Shown piece by piece: positions 1-12,447 of a stretch of 64,000 nucleotides of DNA. The translations under genes and the position numbers were made by a program. The notes beneath the pieces are model-generated. The model saw only the letters and a list, made by a program, of their open reading frames with translations, searched no databases and was not told the DNA's origin. Origin of the DNA: Daldinia sp. FL1419 (Eukaryota > Ascomycota > Sordariomycetes > Xylariales > Hypoxylaceae). Location: contig MU623478.1 in the NCBI GenBank assembly GCA_025201765.1, positions 26,486 through 90,485 of the forward strand, given 5' to 3'. The first letter of the stretch is position 1, and the number at the start of each line of letters is the position of its first letter.

Positions 1-2287
1 TTATAGACAACTACGACTCCTTTACCTGGAACGTATACCAATACCTTGTCCTCGAAGGCGCCAAAGTCACCGTATACCGAAACGACCAAATCACGCTCGA
101 TGAACTAATAGCCAAGAAGCCAACACAGCTCGTCGTCAGCCCCGGTCCAGGTCACCCCAGCTCCGACTCTGGAGTTAGCCGAGATGCCATCAGACACTTT
201 GCGGGAAAGATCCCCATATTTGGTGTTTGCATGGGACAGTGAGTTGAAATGCGATCCCTCTCAAACATCATTTTTTGCTTAGCCGGTTACCTAACTCGAA
301 TTTATCTAGGCAGTGCATTTTCGAAGTGTACGGCGGCGATGTAAAGTCTGCTGGAGAAATCCTTCACGGCAAGACCTCGCCATTGGCCCATGATTCCAAG
401 GGCGTCTATGCGGGAATGGCCCAAGGCCTTCCTGTCACGAGATATCATTCGCTTGCAGGTACCCATGTTACTCTACCGCAATGCCTCGAAGTCACTTCCT
501 GGATACCCAAGGACGACGGCTCAAAAGGTGTCATAATGGGTGTGCGCCATAAGGAGTATACGGTCGAAGGCGTCCAATTTCACCCCGAGAGTATTCTGTC
601 AGCGGATGGTCGGGTTATGATCAAAAACTTCCTACACATGCAAGGGGGTACTTGGGCCGAGAATGAACAACTACAGAAAGAAGCGCAAGTCAACGGTGTC
701 GCGAAAAACATCGAAACCGCAACCCCTAAAAAGAACAACATATTACAACAAATATATGCGCGCAGGAAGGAAGCCGTGGCAGCCCAGAAGGAGATCCCGT
801 CACAACGCCCGAGAGACCTCGAAGCTGCATACGAGCTCAACGCCGCTCCCCCTCAGATATCGTTCGCCGACCGCTTGCGTCAGACTCCATTCGATGTCTC
901 TCTTATGGCCGAGATTAAGCGAGGCTCGCCCTCGAAAGGCATATTTGCCCTCGACATCGATGCGCCATCACAAGCGAAAAAATACGCTCTCGCAGGGGCT
1001 AGCGTTATCTCTGTGCTTACGGAGCCAGACTGGTTCAAGGGCAGCATCGAGGATCTCCGTGCAGTACGGCAAGTGTTAGATAGCATGCCCAATCGACCCG
1101 CAGTGCTACGTAAGGAGTTCATCTTCGAGGAGTACCAAATCCTAGAGGCGCGGCTCGCTGGTGCCGATACCGTCCTTCTCATTGTCAAAATGCTCGATGT
1201 AGAGTTACTCACACGTCTTTACAAGTACTCTCTATCTCTAGGGATGGAGCCCCTAGTTGAGGTTCAGAACGCAGAGGAGATGAACACTGCTGTTAAGCTA
1301 GGCGCTAAGGTTATTGGTGTCAACAACCGCAACTTGGAGTCCTTTGAGGTTGACCTAGGTACCACTAGCAGGCTACGTAGTCTCGTACCAAAGGAGACTA
1401 TCATATGCGCCCTTAGCGGCATTAACACCTACGACGACGTAGTCGCAAACCACAAGGACGGTGTCAACGCTATCCTAGTGGGCGAAGCTATTATGCGCGC
1501 GCCTGACGCAAGGCAATTTATTCAGCAGCTTTGCGCCGGTCAAACAACCGCCCAGCAAACCCCCAAGCCCAACCCCCTCCTCGTCAAGATCTGCGGTACA
1601 CGTACTCCCGAGGGTGCCCTAGCTGCCGCTGAGGCTGGTGCGGATTTAATCGGCATGATCCTCGTGCCGGGACGAAAACGTACCGTAAGCGATGAGGTCG
1701 CAAAGGCTATCTCCAAAGCAGTCCACGACTTCTCTCGATCAGACTCACGAGCGTCTATTTCACCTATCCCCAGCAATGTCGCCAGCGACTTCTTCGCATC
1801 GGCATCCCGCAAACTTACTCTTCCCAGCCGCCCTCTCCTCGTCGGCGTATTCCAAAACCAACCCCTGGATGAGATTCTCGAGCTGCAAAAACGCTATTCT
1901 CTCGACGCTGTACAACTTCACGGCCGCGAACCCGTCGAATGGGCACGCGCGATACCGGTCCCCGTGCTGCGGCGCTTCGAGCCGGGTGAGCCCGGGCTCG
2001 GAGCCCGTGGGTACCACGTCGCGCCCCTATTCGATTCGGGATCCGGCTCGGGGCAATTACTCGACGCTGTCGACGTAAAGGCAGCACTAGCAAAGGACCC
2101 CGAACTACGCGTCGTTCTGGCAGGAGGCTTGGCACCGGAGAATGTGGCGGATGTGGTGTATGCCGCTGGAGAGGATGGCAGCCGGATCGTTGGTGTCGAT
2201 GTAAGCAGCGGTGTTGAGGGTACGGATGGTCAGCAGAGCTTGGATCGGATACGGGATTTCGTTACGAAGGCTAAAGCTATTAGGTAG
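1..2287 (+). CDS. trpC: trpC: trifunctional tryptophan biosynthesis protein (5' end outside window)
   Basis: This is a multifunctional cytosolic protein: glutamine amidotransferase of anthranilate synthase (component II), indole-3-glycerol-phosphate synthase and phosphoribosylanthranilate isomerase. The gene enters the window already inside the first domain. Exons are 1-238 and 310-2287; the 71-nt intron 239-309 (GTGAGT...CTAG) interrupts the amidotransferase nucleophile motif, rejoining GVCMGQ to QCIFEVYGGD. Amidotransferase signals are the GVCMGQ cysteine and HPES near the domain end. The synthase follows (MAEIKRGSPSKG, RKEFIFEEYQ, GVNNRNL), then the isomerase (KICGTRTPEGA, DAVQLHG, VVLAGGL, GVDVSSGVEG). 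Domain order matches the fungal trpC/trp-1 fusion. No frameshift or premature stop is seen. The stop is TAG at 2285-2287, and the next gene converges on it 391 bp away. The missing N-terminus is only a window edge effect. Confidence 0.97.
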
Positions 2288-2678
2288 ATACCTAGAGAAG
2301 AAAATAGAAGAATAAGATTGAAATTGAAGAGAGAAAAGAGAATACTAGTTGGTCATGGAGAGGTACTTAAGATATCACGGCAGTGCGACAGGGAAGGATA
2401 TAAGACAAGGTGAGGTAGGTGCCCAAGGGACAAAATTAAAAATATAAAGTATTGCGATTTTCGTCATTATCGAAGTGTTCGCGTGACCTCATGACTTCGT
2501 AGCTATGTAGATGACTTCCTATTCCTCGCAGCCCGTTCACCTCTCTGTCCCGATTATGCTTCGCCTACTCTTAGCGCAATATCGAACGCAGAGCGCAGCT
2601 AACCAATCACCGTTCTAATACGGATATCTCGTGGTAGTAAACCTATCCCATCGCAATAGCAGACAAAGCAACCATACC
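2288..2678. other. Convergent 3' spacer between trpC and the DUF4211 gene
   Basis: These 391 bp hold the two facing 3' ends. The first part is A-rich with short AATA/AAAATTAAAAAT stretches that could serve as polyadenylation signals. I see no gene, repeat or RNA here. Confidence 0.6.
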
Positions 2679-4647
2679 CTAACGAAACCGTCCCCGACTC
2701 CTCGTAGTAGTCTTATTGCGCGCGCTCTCAAGGGTACTCTTAAAGTCCTTATACAGGGCAGCCACAATGCCCTTTTCGCGCCAGCCATCCACGATATTAT
2801 TTGCCAAATCGCGACGCTTGCGAGCCTTCAGCCGCTCGCGTTCCTTAAGCTTATTCGCAGTCATCCAGCCATCGTCTTGAAGACGCTCCTCGACCCATTC
2901 TTTCAGGGCGTGCTTCCAGTGAAGGAGGCTGTGTGCCGTTTCGGCGTTGCTACAGCATACGACGCCTACGTGCCATTCGCGTGTTACAGGGGGTAGGGTC
3001 ATGCCTTGGGTGTCGACGGAGCCGGCGTCGGAGTCATTACTATCCTCCGTGTCGGATTCGACGTCTGCTAGAGTACTCTTGTAGTAAGGATGTCCTTGGA
3101 AGATGATTCGGAAAGAGGCAGGGTGATTACTTCGACCGCAGGCGTCACACGTATCATACAAACCGGCGCTTCTCTCGGATCGGTCCATTTCATAGGCCTC
3201 CATCTTGGGCCTACCTTTGAGTGTGCGGTAGAACTCGGGTTTCCAAGCAGCCGAGGCGAATTTGGAGGATGCGAGGGCGCGGACCTCGTCATCTAGTTTG
3301 CGCCAGGCGTTGTTGTAGACAGGATCATTACGTTCGAACGCGGGGTTGATGCGGTTGTGAACTAGCCACTCTATAACAACCGGGAATTGGTCTTTGAGTG
3401 GCCTATGCGCTTGCGCCGTGAATTCCAAAGGAATATCCAGATTCGCAGGAGCTCCTAAGGGAGCATCATCGTCATCGGAAATAAAATCCTCTAGATCCTT
3501 GTCATCATCATATCCTTCTTCGCCTTGTCCATCTTCAAAACCATCCCGGTTTATCTCCACAACCCCCTTTTCTTTTCGTTGTCGTCGCTTAGTAGGCTTT
3601 TCCTCTTTTGCTTCTTCAACCTCAGACTCCTCGTCATCAAACTCCTTTAGAGCAACAAATTCTTCTTCGGAATCCGTATCGTAAATTCCGCGCTTCTCTC
3701 CATCGGAATCTTCTTCCGAGGACGTTAGTTTTTCGATCCTCTCGCCAGCTCTTCGGCGGCGAAGTAATTCCATCTTCTTCTGTTTTTCAGTACGATGGCG
3801 CTTTGGTGCAGCCCTTCTTGTAGGAGAAAAGGAGACAAGCAAAGTTGGTCTCTTGAGACGGCCAGGAGTTGAGGCTGATGTCTTCCTCTTTTTTACTGGA
3901 GAAACGTCTGAGTCGCTAGAGCCCTCAAGTTCAATAAATTTCGGACGAGGGCGTTTTAACGAGCTAGGCGGGACAATAGGACTGTCATCATCATCGTCCT
4001 CGTCCTCGTCGTCTGAGAGGACAACAGGACGTCGGCGTTTCAGTGCGGAGGGGGGAGCAATAGGCTCATCGTCGTCTTCATCGTCATCATCACCAATGAC
4101 AGTATTTCGAAGTCTAGTTGAGACCGACTGTGATGATTTGACAGGGGCATTGTCCTCTTCTCCTTGGCTCGGTTTCCCAGTCTCTGAGTCGGAGTCATCA
4201 CCCACGATTATGTGCTTAGAGCCATGAAGTCTCGGCATGAAGCTTGCCGGAGGTGGCTTACTCGGTGAGGACGCATTTTGTGGAAGCCCTGTTTGATAAT
4301 AAGTATTGTGATTTTACAAACTAGTTCGTTTGCCATTCCATCTTTTGCATAGCAGATATGATTTGGAGCGATTTCCCCTCGAAAAGAAAGGCACGTATGT
4401 AAAATAGTTTATAAATAACAAAGAACAAATACATACCTGCGGTAGGCTGTAATTTACTCTGCCTCTTCTTGGAGCGGCCCGGAGTACGAGTCGGCTGCAT
4501 GGCCGGGGGTGTATGGCCTAGGCTACGGCTCACATTCGTATCCTTGGAATAACGTACATTCGCAGGAGCAGCTTGGCTCGGAGAGATCGAGGTTCCAGCA
4601 GGCTCGAGCGTAAGTTGAGTCTGACGTTTTTTATTCTTACGAGCCAT
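2679..4647 (-). CDS. DUF4211 domain protein, acidic/basic nuclear-type protein
   Basis: Two exons, 4437-4647 and 2679-4288, encode 606 residues. The 148-nt intron 4289-4436 has a GTATGT donor and CAG acceptor, and rejoins the frame as PTA-GLPQNASSPSKPPP. I chose the ATG at 4645-4647 (MARKNKKRQTQLTLEP) because it gives the basic N-terminus usual in this family. About residues 88-330 are low complexity: alternating Asp/Glu/Ser tracts and Arg/Lys clusters such as KRRRP and KRPRPK that look like nuclear localisation signals. From about residue 335 the DUF4211 region follows (DLEDFISDDD, HPYYKSTL), with a CDACGRSNHP motif that could bind a metal, then a basic tail. Family members are fungal, often annotated as nuclear proteins of unknown function. 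A chromatin role is possible but is inference only. Confidence 0.88.
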
Positions 4648-5883
4648 GCTACGCCGTTGCGATGCGTTATCGATCCAAGAGGTGTGAAAACAATAATAGA
4701 GGGAAACAGATGTATTAGTGCGTTTCAGCGCCGTAATAGTCCGGGACAATGTTTTCTTTAGAATAGATGCCCCAGGTGACGCTAATAAACGTCTAGGTTA
4801 GGAGGTGTGTGATTAAGAGGCTTGTGAGCCCGTTACCAGATTTCCATATAAGAAATATGACCTAGTGGCGAAGGAGTGCAAATTAAATAAATAACCCGGG
4901 CGAGATCCCAAATAGGGTCCGGAATTTGAACAAGCACCAGGATTTAGCAAATAAAAGCCTAAAGAATCTTAGTGGCCGAGAATAAGGTGCTGAGCAGATA
5001 AAGAGATGAAAGCTGCTTGAAACCTGAAAAAGCCTGAAGAATTACGCGTCGCACTGAAAATCACGTTGTCGACCATTTCCGCGAAGTCACGTGGCCACCC
5101 AATTAAGCTCTACATTACCTACCTCAGTACCTACCTCAGTACCTACCTGCTTACTATGGTAAGTACATAGGTATATGAGGCATGACCATAGGTAGTAAGA
5201 GGTACCCAAAAGGTAAGTAAGTAAATAGGTAGGCAGGCACATATCACTTCCTACCCGCCCGAAAACGCCATTACCTTAAACGGGCAACTCAGATATAGTC
5301 TCTATAATCGGAGATAACCCTGTTAATATATCAAATCTATATAGGTACCTATGTAATTACCTACCTACCTAGCTTAGATACATGACGTTTCATATAGCAG
5401 GTAACTCAAAGAAAAAAAGCCTCGGAAGATTCCCAAAAGTTACAACAAGCCGACGCAAATAGGTACACATAAATCACTTTCAGCAGCTCTACAACATGTT
5501 TCAACACTTCTATTCGCAATATTAGTTTTTTTAGTTTTTTGTTTTTTTTGCTTCTTTGGGGAGAGGATCGGGGTTGTATTCATTGTAAGTGTGTGAATGT
5601 GAAGTGTTTCGCAGGGGACAATATGTCGTGACTAAGTTATTGGGGAAGTTGGTGCTCGATCCACCCGTGGACTATCTAGTTGTCTCTCTTCCTCTCTCGT
5701 CGTAATCATTACCGTCCATCGCTGCTCTGTAAATCCTTCAAGGACATGCCCTACTGTCCAAATCTTCCGTAGCGGAGCACTTGCTCTATGCATTCACCAT
5801 GCAGGGAATATAAGTGATTCGAAGTCCACAGCACCCAACGGGTTTCGGGCGCACACCATCATCGACGTCGTGCATACCGCACA
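4648..5883. other. Intergenic region: DUF4211 promoter and RanBP1 3' flank
   Basis: No coding exon is supported here. The stretch 5116-5149 has 2.7 copies of the 12-mer TACCTACCTCAG, and 5150-5370 is dense in GGTAGGTA/TACCTACC motifs, a pattern repeated in other spacers of this window. Poly-T runs lie near 5525-5550. The region should contain the DUF4211 promoter (minus-strand gene starting at 4647) and the 3' UTR of RanBP1. Confidence 0.55.
5116..5149. repeat. 12-bp tandem repeat (TACCTACCTCAG, about 2.7 copies)
   Basis: Direct reading shows TACCTACCTCAG twice in a row and then TACCTACCTG. It lies upstream of the DUF4211 start and belongs to the TACCTACC motif family scattered through the gene compartment. 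Confidence 0.85.
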
Positions 5884-6828
5884 TCACGAGGAAGCGGCTG
5901 CCTCCTCCTTCTTTTCTTCAGTCTTGGACTCGGGCTCCTCTGTCTTGCTAACCTCAGCCTTGGCCTGGGCAAAGACAGCCTCGTTCTCCTTCTGGGCCTT
6001 GAGCCAAGCCTCCTTAAACAGTTGAGCATCTAAGACGGGTATTAGTATATATATATAACGGGAGTAGAGTGGAACTAAAGCTTACTCTCGGCATTAGCTA
6101 CGCGAACGGAGACAGTAATAGCCTCAGGTTCACCCTCGCTAACATCAGCACCCACGTTCCAGAGCCAAGCACGGTCACTGGTGGACATGGGGGCGATCGT
6201 CATCTCGGGGGTAACTAAAGATTCAGTATATTAGTACACTGTATAGCGGATACAAGATAAAGAGTAGGGCAAAACGTACTGTAGTGGTTGGCGCAAACTT
6301 TGAGGGTCTTGTCTCGTCGCATCACTAGACGAATCTTGCCGTTCTCCTTGTGCTTCAGCAGACGAAGAGGCCCAGTACCACGCTCCTTCCATTCTCCCTT
6401 GCCCGAGGAGTCTTGGGTGAACTTGAACATCTTGCATCGCATGTTGAATATCTCCTCCTCGGATTCCTCGTGAGTGACGGTCTTGACTTTCTCGGTAAGC
6501 TTGTGGACGGGCTCGAAGTGGACATCCTCCGACTCGGGAGCCACTTCTTCCTATACAGATAAATGCAGTTAGCGCTTATTACAGCAGACCAGAAAGGACA
6601 CTCAAGTATGCTTATTCATACCTCGTCGTCGCCCTTCGCGGCGGCGGCAGCCTCTCGTTGGGCCTTGGCGCTACCGGAAACATCACCGCGGTCATCGTCC
6701 TCCTTCTTCTCCTTCTTTGCGCCGCCACCAAACATGGAGAAGACAGACGAAGAGGTGAGAGGCTTGGTCTCGGTCTCGGCAGGCTTGGTCTCGCCGACCT
6801 TAGGCTCGGTGTTCTCTGTTGAGCTCAT
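5884..6828 (-). CDS. yrb1: RanBP1/Yrb1-type Ran-specific GTPase-activating cofactor
   Basis: Four exons (6622-6828, 6280-6550, 6086-6214, 5884-6029) give 250 residues. Introns are 71, 65 and 56 nt with GTATGA, GTACGT and GTAAGC donors, and each junction keeps the frame (for example ANHY-ITPEM and NAE-NAQLF). The first ~70 residues are charged and low complexity (MSSTENTEPKV...). The Ran-binding domain spans about residues 80-205 and shows the hallmark motifs WKERGTGPLRLLKH, RRDKTLKVCANH, WLWNVGADVSEGE and FKEAW. The tail is Lys/Glu/Ala-rich. Known role of the family: it binds RanGTP at the cytoplasmic side of nuclear pores and stimulates RanGAP, releasing cargo from transport receptors. Length fits fungal Yrb1/Sbp1. 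All expected motifs are present, so I regard it as functional. No long track translation spans it because the exons are short. Confidence 0.94.
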
Positions 6829-8940
6829 TTTCGATACTGTTGACTTAGAATGTGAGTCAAAAATTCTTGAATGTTTTTTTTTTGGTCCAGCGCAACAAAT
6901 AATAGGTAGCTATCTTCGTAGAGAGAAAGCGAACACTAACAAGCAGATCTAGGTTTTTTTTTTTAAAAAAAAAAAAAAAACTCGTACTGTAGCAGATGTT
7001 GATTGTGTTATGGGGATGGGTTAGGGGAGAATAATAGTTTTAGCAAATGAGAAAAGTAAATAAGGGAAGATAATAAGCAAGCAACCTTGATTAGGAAGAG
7101 AATAGATACGAGAGGTAAGGAAGAAGGAAGAAGAAAAAATAAAGGTCATCAAATATGCTACCCCACCGTCACAGACTTTTGGTACACGAGTGTGTCACAA
7201 CTCCCAAACGACCTCAAGCAATGAGGTGGAAGGGTACCTAACTAATGTACCAAGATCTAGAAGTTTTCAAGGATTGTGAAGCTGCAAGTGATTTGATGCA
7301 GACGAAATTTATGCAGGTAAAATAATGCAAAGAAAAAAAAGTACACACGTACCGATCGATTTCTTTTTTTTCTTGTCTACTATGTAAGTATACGGAGCGC
7401 AACCAGAAGATTGGGTAGAAAGTTGTATGATGATAGCTGGGTTTAAAAGTTATGTGGTATTAGGTTGAAATAATTGTGGTTGACTTGTGGTTGACTTGTG
7501 GTTGATGGTTCCAAATCAAATAACAATCTTGCAAAACAAACGAGGGGGCGGGGAATCTAAAGAATTGCCCCTCGCCCCGCCCTGAAATGCCCGCCCTTCC
7601 CTCCTTTTTTTTCCCCTCCTGCCCTGGCTGCCCTTCCCCCCTGAACCTATCCTAACTATCCATCCGCGGGTCTTGATTTCTTAAGGTCGGGCAGCAAATA
7701 AACCCCCCACCGAGAACTCGTGCCCCTCTACTAATTGGCTAATCAGGTGGGAAACGGTCCGGATGAACGGTCAGCAGCTGCAAGAACTCCACATGTAGGT
7801 ACATACATAGACTACCTCTTACCTACATGTATCTCCACATCGAGGTACCTACCTACATATCCTGTACATGTCTTGTACACATGTGACAATGACATAGGTA
7901 CCTCAACTTACCTATAACATCTATAAAAGCTCCTATCTAATGTAATACTTTCAATATTATCAATATTATCACTCACAACTTCAAACTCGTAGCGGTTATA
8001 CACACGTATAATTAGATAGAAAGCACAAATACAACGAAATCAGTATACCTATGATATAACACAATAAAGACATTAGGCAGTGCCACCAAAGTTGACAACA
8101 GCTTAACTTGCATATAGAATTATAAAGACACACCATCAGGGGTACTTCTGTAAAGACAGAGGGGGAGGGGAGGTGCTCGCATGCTATAGAGCAATTGAAC
8201 ATAATGCTATGATGGGAACAGACGAAGAGCATCATCATATAATGGCAAAGGACAAAGGGAACGAGAAAGCCTCACAAAGAAATCCCACCGTTAAATCACC
8301 TATGGTTATAACAGTGGCTTCTATTGGGACTATAGCACAGGAGCACAACGTACACAACGTAGAAATACCACGCGTAAAATGTACAAGCACGAAAGCATTG
8401 CACTATTCTCAGTCTAATAATTGGTTATATGTCTAGGGTCCCACGGATTTTAGTCTTATTGACAAGCCACTACGAAGTACAAATGAATAGCTCTCGAGCG
8501 TTATGCCCACCAACTATCAACAATATCCTTAGGGCAGACGACGAGCCGTCCTCCGCTCGCCAGGATCACAACCACTTGGCAACAACGCCAAAATACGGTT
8601 GGCAGTAAGAACATATCAAAACATATAGCCTCTGAACTTCGTAATCCCTGAGCCCTGACACTCAAACGCGAAGAAAGTGGGGAATATAACATCCTATCAT
8701 ACTCCTAGTAGTCCATCCTTGTGTACATGTATCGTCAATACGGCAACCAAGCCGAAGAGAGATAGGCGGGGATTCAAGGTAAGCACCGCTTTGTTCTCTA
8801 ATGGTGTCAAGATAGATAACCGAGAACGAGATAACCAGCAAAAAAACACCAAATCACTCAAACCCAACGCCGCCCCCGAGTTCACCCTCGCCTACCGTGT
8901 AATTAAAATGTCTAGAATAGGCAGGTCATGCCTGAGAACG
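6829..8940. other. Intergenic region upstream of RanBP1
   Basis: I find no convincing gene. Notable sequence: a poly-T/poly-A inverted run at about 6953-6980; an 11-bp triplication TGTGGTTGACT at 7475-7505; a C/T-rich tract at about 7560-7640; and TACCTACC motifs at 7796-7915. Short reading frames in 8170-8440 and 8500-9070 lack coding character or lie antisense to the next gene. The right side should carry the 3' UTR of the membrane-protein gene that ends at 8941. Confidence 0.5.
7475..7505. repeat. 11-bp tandem repeat (TGTGGTTGACT)
   Basis: Two perfect copies and most of a third copy of TGTGGTTGACT are visible. It lies about 650 bp upstream of the RanBP1 start codon. Function unknown. Confidence 0.8.
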
Positions 8941-10869
8941 TCACGTGCGTTTGGTCCAGAAGGAACCTCTTCGCTCGTCACGCTCGTTGTTTCGCCGCGA
9001 CTTTACCTGCTTCTTGACGTACTCGGCTCTCTCCTGCTTAGCCGCTCTGATATCGACAGTCCTCTCTTTTAGGTAGGCCTCGGCTTTCGAAAGATAATGC
9101 TGGTACTCATCATCCTTCCCCTGTATTCGAAGCCACCAGAGCTTAGATCTAAGCTGCGCAGAAAGGTAACGTAGCGCAAGTTCGTCGCGGAGGTCTTGAG
9201 CCCCTCTCATAACCTCTAACTGTACTTGATGTTGACGTTGTGCTAGTTCGTCATCGCCGAGGGACTGCTTAATCTGGGCCGTGATTTGGGAAATGAGCTG
9301 GGAAGGGAAACTAAGGACAGCGTTGACGACTTCTCTGAACCCCTGCAGTAAGATGTCGGAAACAGATGATGTTTGGTCACACATTTGTTTCGACATGTTA
9401 TCTAAGGAAGGCATGCAAGTCTCTTCAACCCACGCCGTAGTCTCATTAACGGTGTCGACAAATTTCTGCGCAAAGCCCCTGACCAGCTGCTTTCCAGCAT
9501 CAAGAGCACCTATAAATTTATTCCTACCAAAGTCGACTCGGAAAGTCTCTTTAACCTTAGGTTTCGAAGTGGTGGCAATGGACACAGCTAGGATATTGTA
9601 TGCCTCCTCCAGGGGTACCTGGATCAAGAAACCTTCGTCTACCGACGTAACCTTGGTTGGTATATCATATAGACCCCGGCTTACCGCAATTAATATGGCA
9701 TCCCTCGAGAGCCAAGCGGATTTGATACTCTGTGGAATTTTTACCACAATCTCATTTCGATCGTATAGTTCGGCCGAGCAGATGGTTTGTTGTTGAGACT
9801 CGTCAGCGGTATCTATCTGATCCTTATCTTTTCCAAATGCCATGAACGCAAGGCCACTTGGTGCAGTGCTAGTCTGTAGTGCCTTTTGAGTTGGTAAATG
9901 AGGTACTGCCGAGGAGAATGTGGAAGTAGCTATGGAACTCCCAAGGGGAGAAGGAACAGCTGCAGAAGAAATCGAAGCTATCGGAACCGTAGATAGTACC
10001 TTGGGAGTTGGCGGGCTGAGTACGAAGTACTTTCCCGTGAGAATAAGGCCGTAGAAAACAGCAAATCCAGACAGGGCAACTAGAATACGATAGTTCCCTT
10101 GGATGAACCTAATTCCCTGGCGGCAATTCTCCAGAAAACGATCTTCCGAGTCTTCGTATTCAGGAGATAACGAATATGCGTTGTCTTCTTTTGTTAGCGT
10201 CGTATCTTGAGAAGATAACCCGTGCATTCCCGCAAGGGCTTCCCGGGCCTGACTTTGGTCAATCTCTGCTCGACGTGGCAGGCTCAAGATACCATGTTGG
10301 GAGAAGTCTGTAGGATGCTCGAGACTCTGGTTTGCGAGCGTCTCTATATCGGCATCTTCGTCGTCAGATTCAACAGCATTTTCGACGATAGTATCATGGA
10401 CGGTGCTGACGACAGCAGCTTCGTTTAGTGTAGTAGCCTCCTCTTCCCCGTCCTCGTCATCGGAAGAGTCGGTATCAACATCGTTGGCATCAACGTCGGT
10501 GCCGGTATCAGTGCCAACTAGGCTTTGGACATCATCAGTCCTTTGATAGTCGAGGGAGCTGGCGGTAGACTCGGCTTGGCTTTCGCCGTCGGTACCGATG
10601 ACATCGTAGCCCAGCTCAGCCAAACTGGGGTCATCGTCTAGGAAGTTTTCTGGCTGCATGATGTCGGGTGAACTGGAGGATATCCAGTTCGTGAGTTGCC
10701 GATTGCCTAAAGGCCGGGGAAATCGGAGTGACGGTTCGGAGCTAGATGTACGGTCGAGACTATTTTCTTCACTCGGTCCAGCTACAGTAAAACAAGGAGG
10801 GGAATCGGTGGTTAGATGGGGAACACCAGTCGGTATATAGTTGGGTGTTGATGGTTCAGACTGTTCCAT
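8941..10869 (-). CDS. Single-pass membrane protein of unknown function
   Basis: One uninterrupted exon encodes 642 residues. I start at the ATG at 10867-10869 (MEQSEPSTPN); the open frame extends five codons further upstream only through a TTG. Residues 1-250 are rich in Ser, Thr, Asp and Glu, with an acidic run near 130-150 (DTDSSDDEDGEEE). Residues about 262-284 form one clear hydrophobic segment (LSGFAVFYGLILTG) that should cross a membrane. A structured-looking region follows (about 370-460, with VVKIPQSIKSAWLSRDAIL). The C-terminus (about 550-642) is strongly charged, likely helical or coiled-coil, and ends in a basic cluster (KSRRNNERDERRG). There is no N-terminal signal peptide. I recognise no named domain. 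It reads as a fungal conserved-hypothetical type, and no function is assigned. Confidence 0.82.
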   Translation of the reverse strand: MEQSEPSTPNYIPTGVPHLTTDSPPCFTVAGPSEENSLDRTSSSEPSLRFPRPLGNRQLTNWISSSSPDIMQPENFLDDDPSLAELGYDVIGTDGESQAESTASSLDYQRTDDVQSLVGTDTGTDVDANDVDTDSSDDEDGEEEATTLNEAAVVSTVHDTIVENAVESDDEDADIETLANQSLEHPTDFSQHGILSLPRRAEIDQSQAREALAGMHGLSSQDTTLTKEDNAYSLSPEYEDSEDRFLENCRQGIRFIQGNYRILVALSGFAVFYGLILTGKYFVLSPPTPKVLSTVPIASISSAAVPSPLGSSIATSTFSSAVPHLPTQKALQTSTAPSGLAFMAFGKDKDQIDTADESQQQTICSAELYDRNEIVVKIPQSIKSAWLSRDAILIAVSRGLYDIPTKVTSVDEGFLIQVPLEEAYNILAVSIATTSKPKVKETFRVDFGRNKFIGALDAGKQLVRGFAQKFVDTVNETTAWVEETCMPSLDNMSKQMCDQTSSVSDILLQGFREVVNAVLSFPSQLISQITAQIKQSLGDDELAQRQHQVQLEVMRGAQDLRDELALRYLSAQLRSKLWWLRIQGKDDEYQHYLSKAEAYLKERTVDIRAAKQERAEYVKKQVKSRRNNERDERRGSFWTKRT

Positions 10870-12389
10870 TACGCGGTAGAACAAGACGCCTTTGCAGGAT
10901 CACGTCATACCTCGAGTTTACCGTTGTGGGGTGGTAAACCAAACGAGGACGACAGAACACGCGGCAGGCTATAAACAGGCAGACAAGAGATATTATGGGT
11001 CTTCACGAGGTTATAAGGTGGGAGTATCGGTATCAGGCAAACAGATTGCTGCAGATAAGTTCGAATCGAAGCGTCCAAATCCAAGTTGCATATGCCTGGG
11101 ATAAAGGGCAAGAAAGGGGGCCGTGCGGCTTAGATATCTAGACGAATTAGGAGGGGAAAGTGTCAGCTAAGTAATCTCGAACGGTTGGTTCTTTTAACAG
11201 CTATTGAGCCTTTCCTCACTCGAGTTTTGGATAGGCAAGGAAGAGAAGAGAAGAAGAGAAAGCAAAGTCAAGAGGAATGCATATGTAAGGTAGGTAGGCT
11301 CTGGAGAAGCAGGCTCTAGGTAAAGGTAGATAGGGTTAGGTATCTAAACCGGACAGACGTTATGGAACAGTGTGTATAACGAAGCGGCACATGCGACTTG
11401 GGGCAAGTTGGAAAAGGGAAAGGGAAATATAACAACCAAGGACGAGGAGGCATGGCTTATCTCTTTCATATGATTTATGATACATACCTACGTACGGATT
11501 CGCGATAAACGTTTTGGCAACGCTATCCCGAGTACCTCAAGAGGTAAGAATGGCAAGAGGGATAAGAAGATGCGTGAGGATTAACTAGAACGGGTCGAAT
11601 GAGTTTAGATGTTTCTTTTTTTTTGGTTTTTTGGTCTTTTTGGGGGGTCGAGTAGTAAAATAATCAAGAATGTATGAAGTAGCTGGATGGGTAAGGCAAG
11701 TAAGAAAAATAACAAGGTACGTAGGTAGTAAGTAAGTAAATAAGTCAAGGCAAGTAAAGCAAGTAAAGTAAGGCAAAGTAAAAACAGCGTGAAGCTGCCT
11801 TACTGAAACTCGCTTGTACAGACCATCTTACGTATTATGGCGCGCGAATACACATAGAACATGGAGGGGGCGGGGTATTCTCACCTTAGAGTTTAGGGAA
11901 CTACGACCTTATGTACCGAGGTACATGCAAGTACTATAATTCCCTATGGATACCTCCTTTTATACCCGTTTCTTATAGGGTAAATCTCGCAAGTCAGGGA
12001 ATTCCTATAATCCCTAGCGCGAGTTGCAAGTGGATTGGTCTGGTATTTTGGTATTTTGGTATCTTGATAGGTACTCTCGTTAAAGGTGATCTATTGCGCG
12101 TGCAGGGCTTTAAAACAAGGAAAGAAAAGAAACCGGTCAATTTTAGACGGTAAATATTCGTATCAAATTGGAATATTAAGACCGAGCACAACTTATCCAC
12201 GAGGTCAGCAGGTGTGTAATGTAGGATGTAGAAAATAGGACAAGTAGAAGCAGAAGAGAGTACATCCAATGCTTCAGGTCAGGTGGAGGAGGATCTGCAC
12301 TAGCAGGACTAGGCACCGCTCAGATAGAGCGTATCAAGGTAGGCAAGTACCTAAGATAGGTGCAGATGCCTTAACTAATGGATCACCTA

Positions 12390-12447
<58 letters not shown>

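Noticed and set aside
663..2135. Several overlapping frames on both strands inside trpC
   Set aside because: They are shadows of the trpC reading frame in GC-balanced coding sequence.
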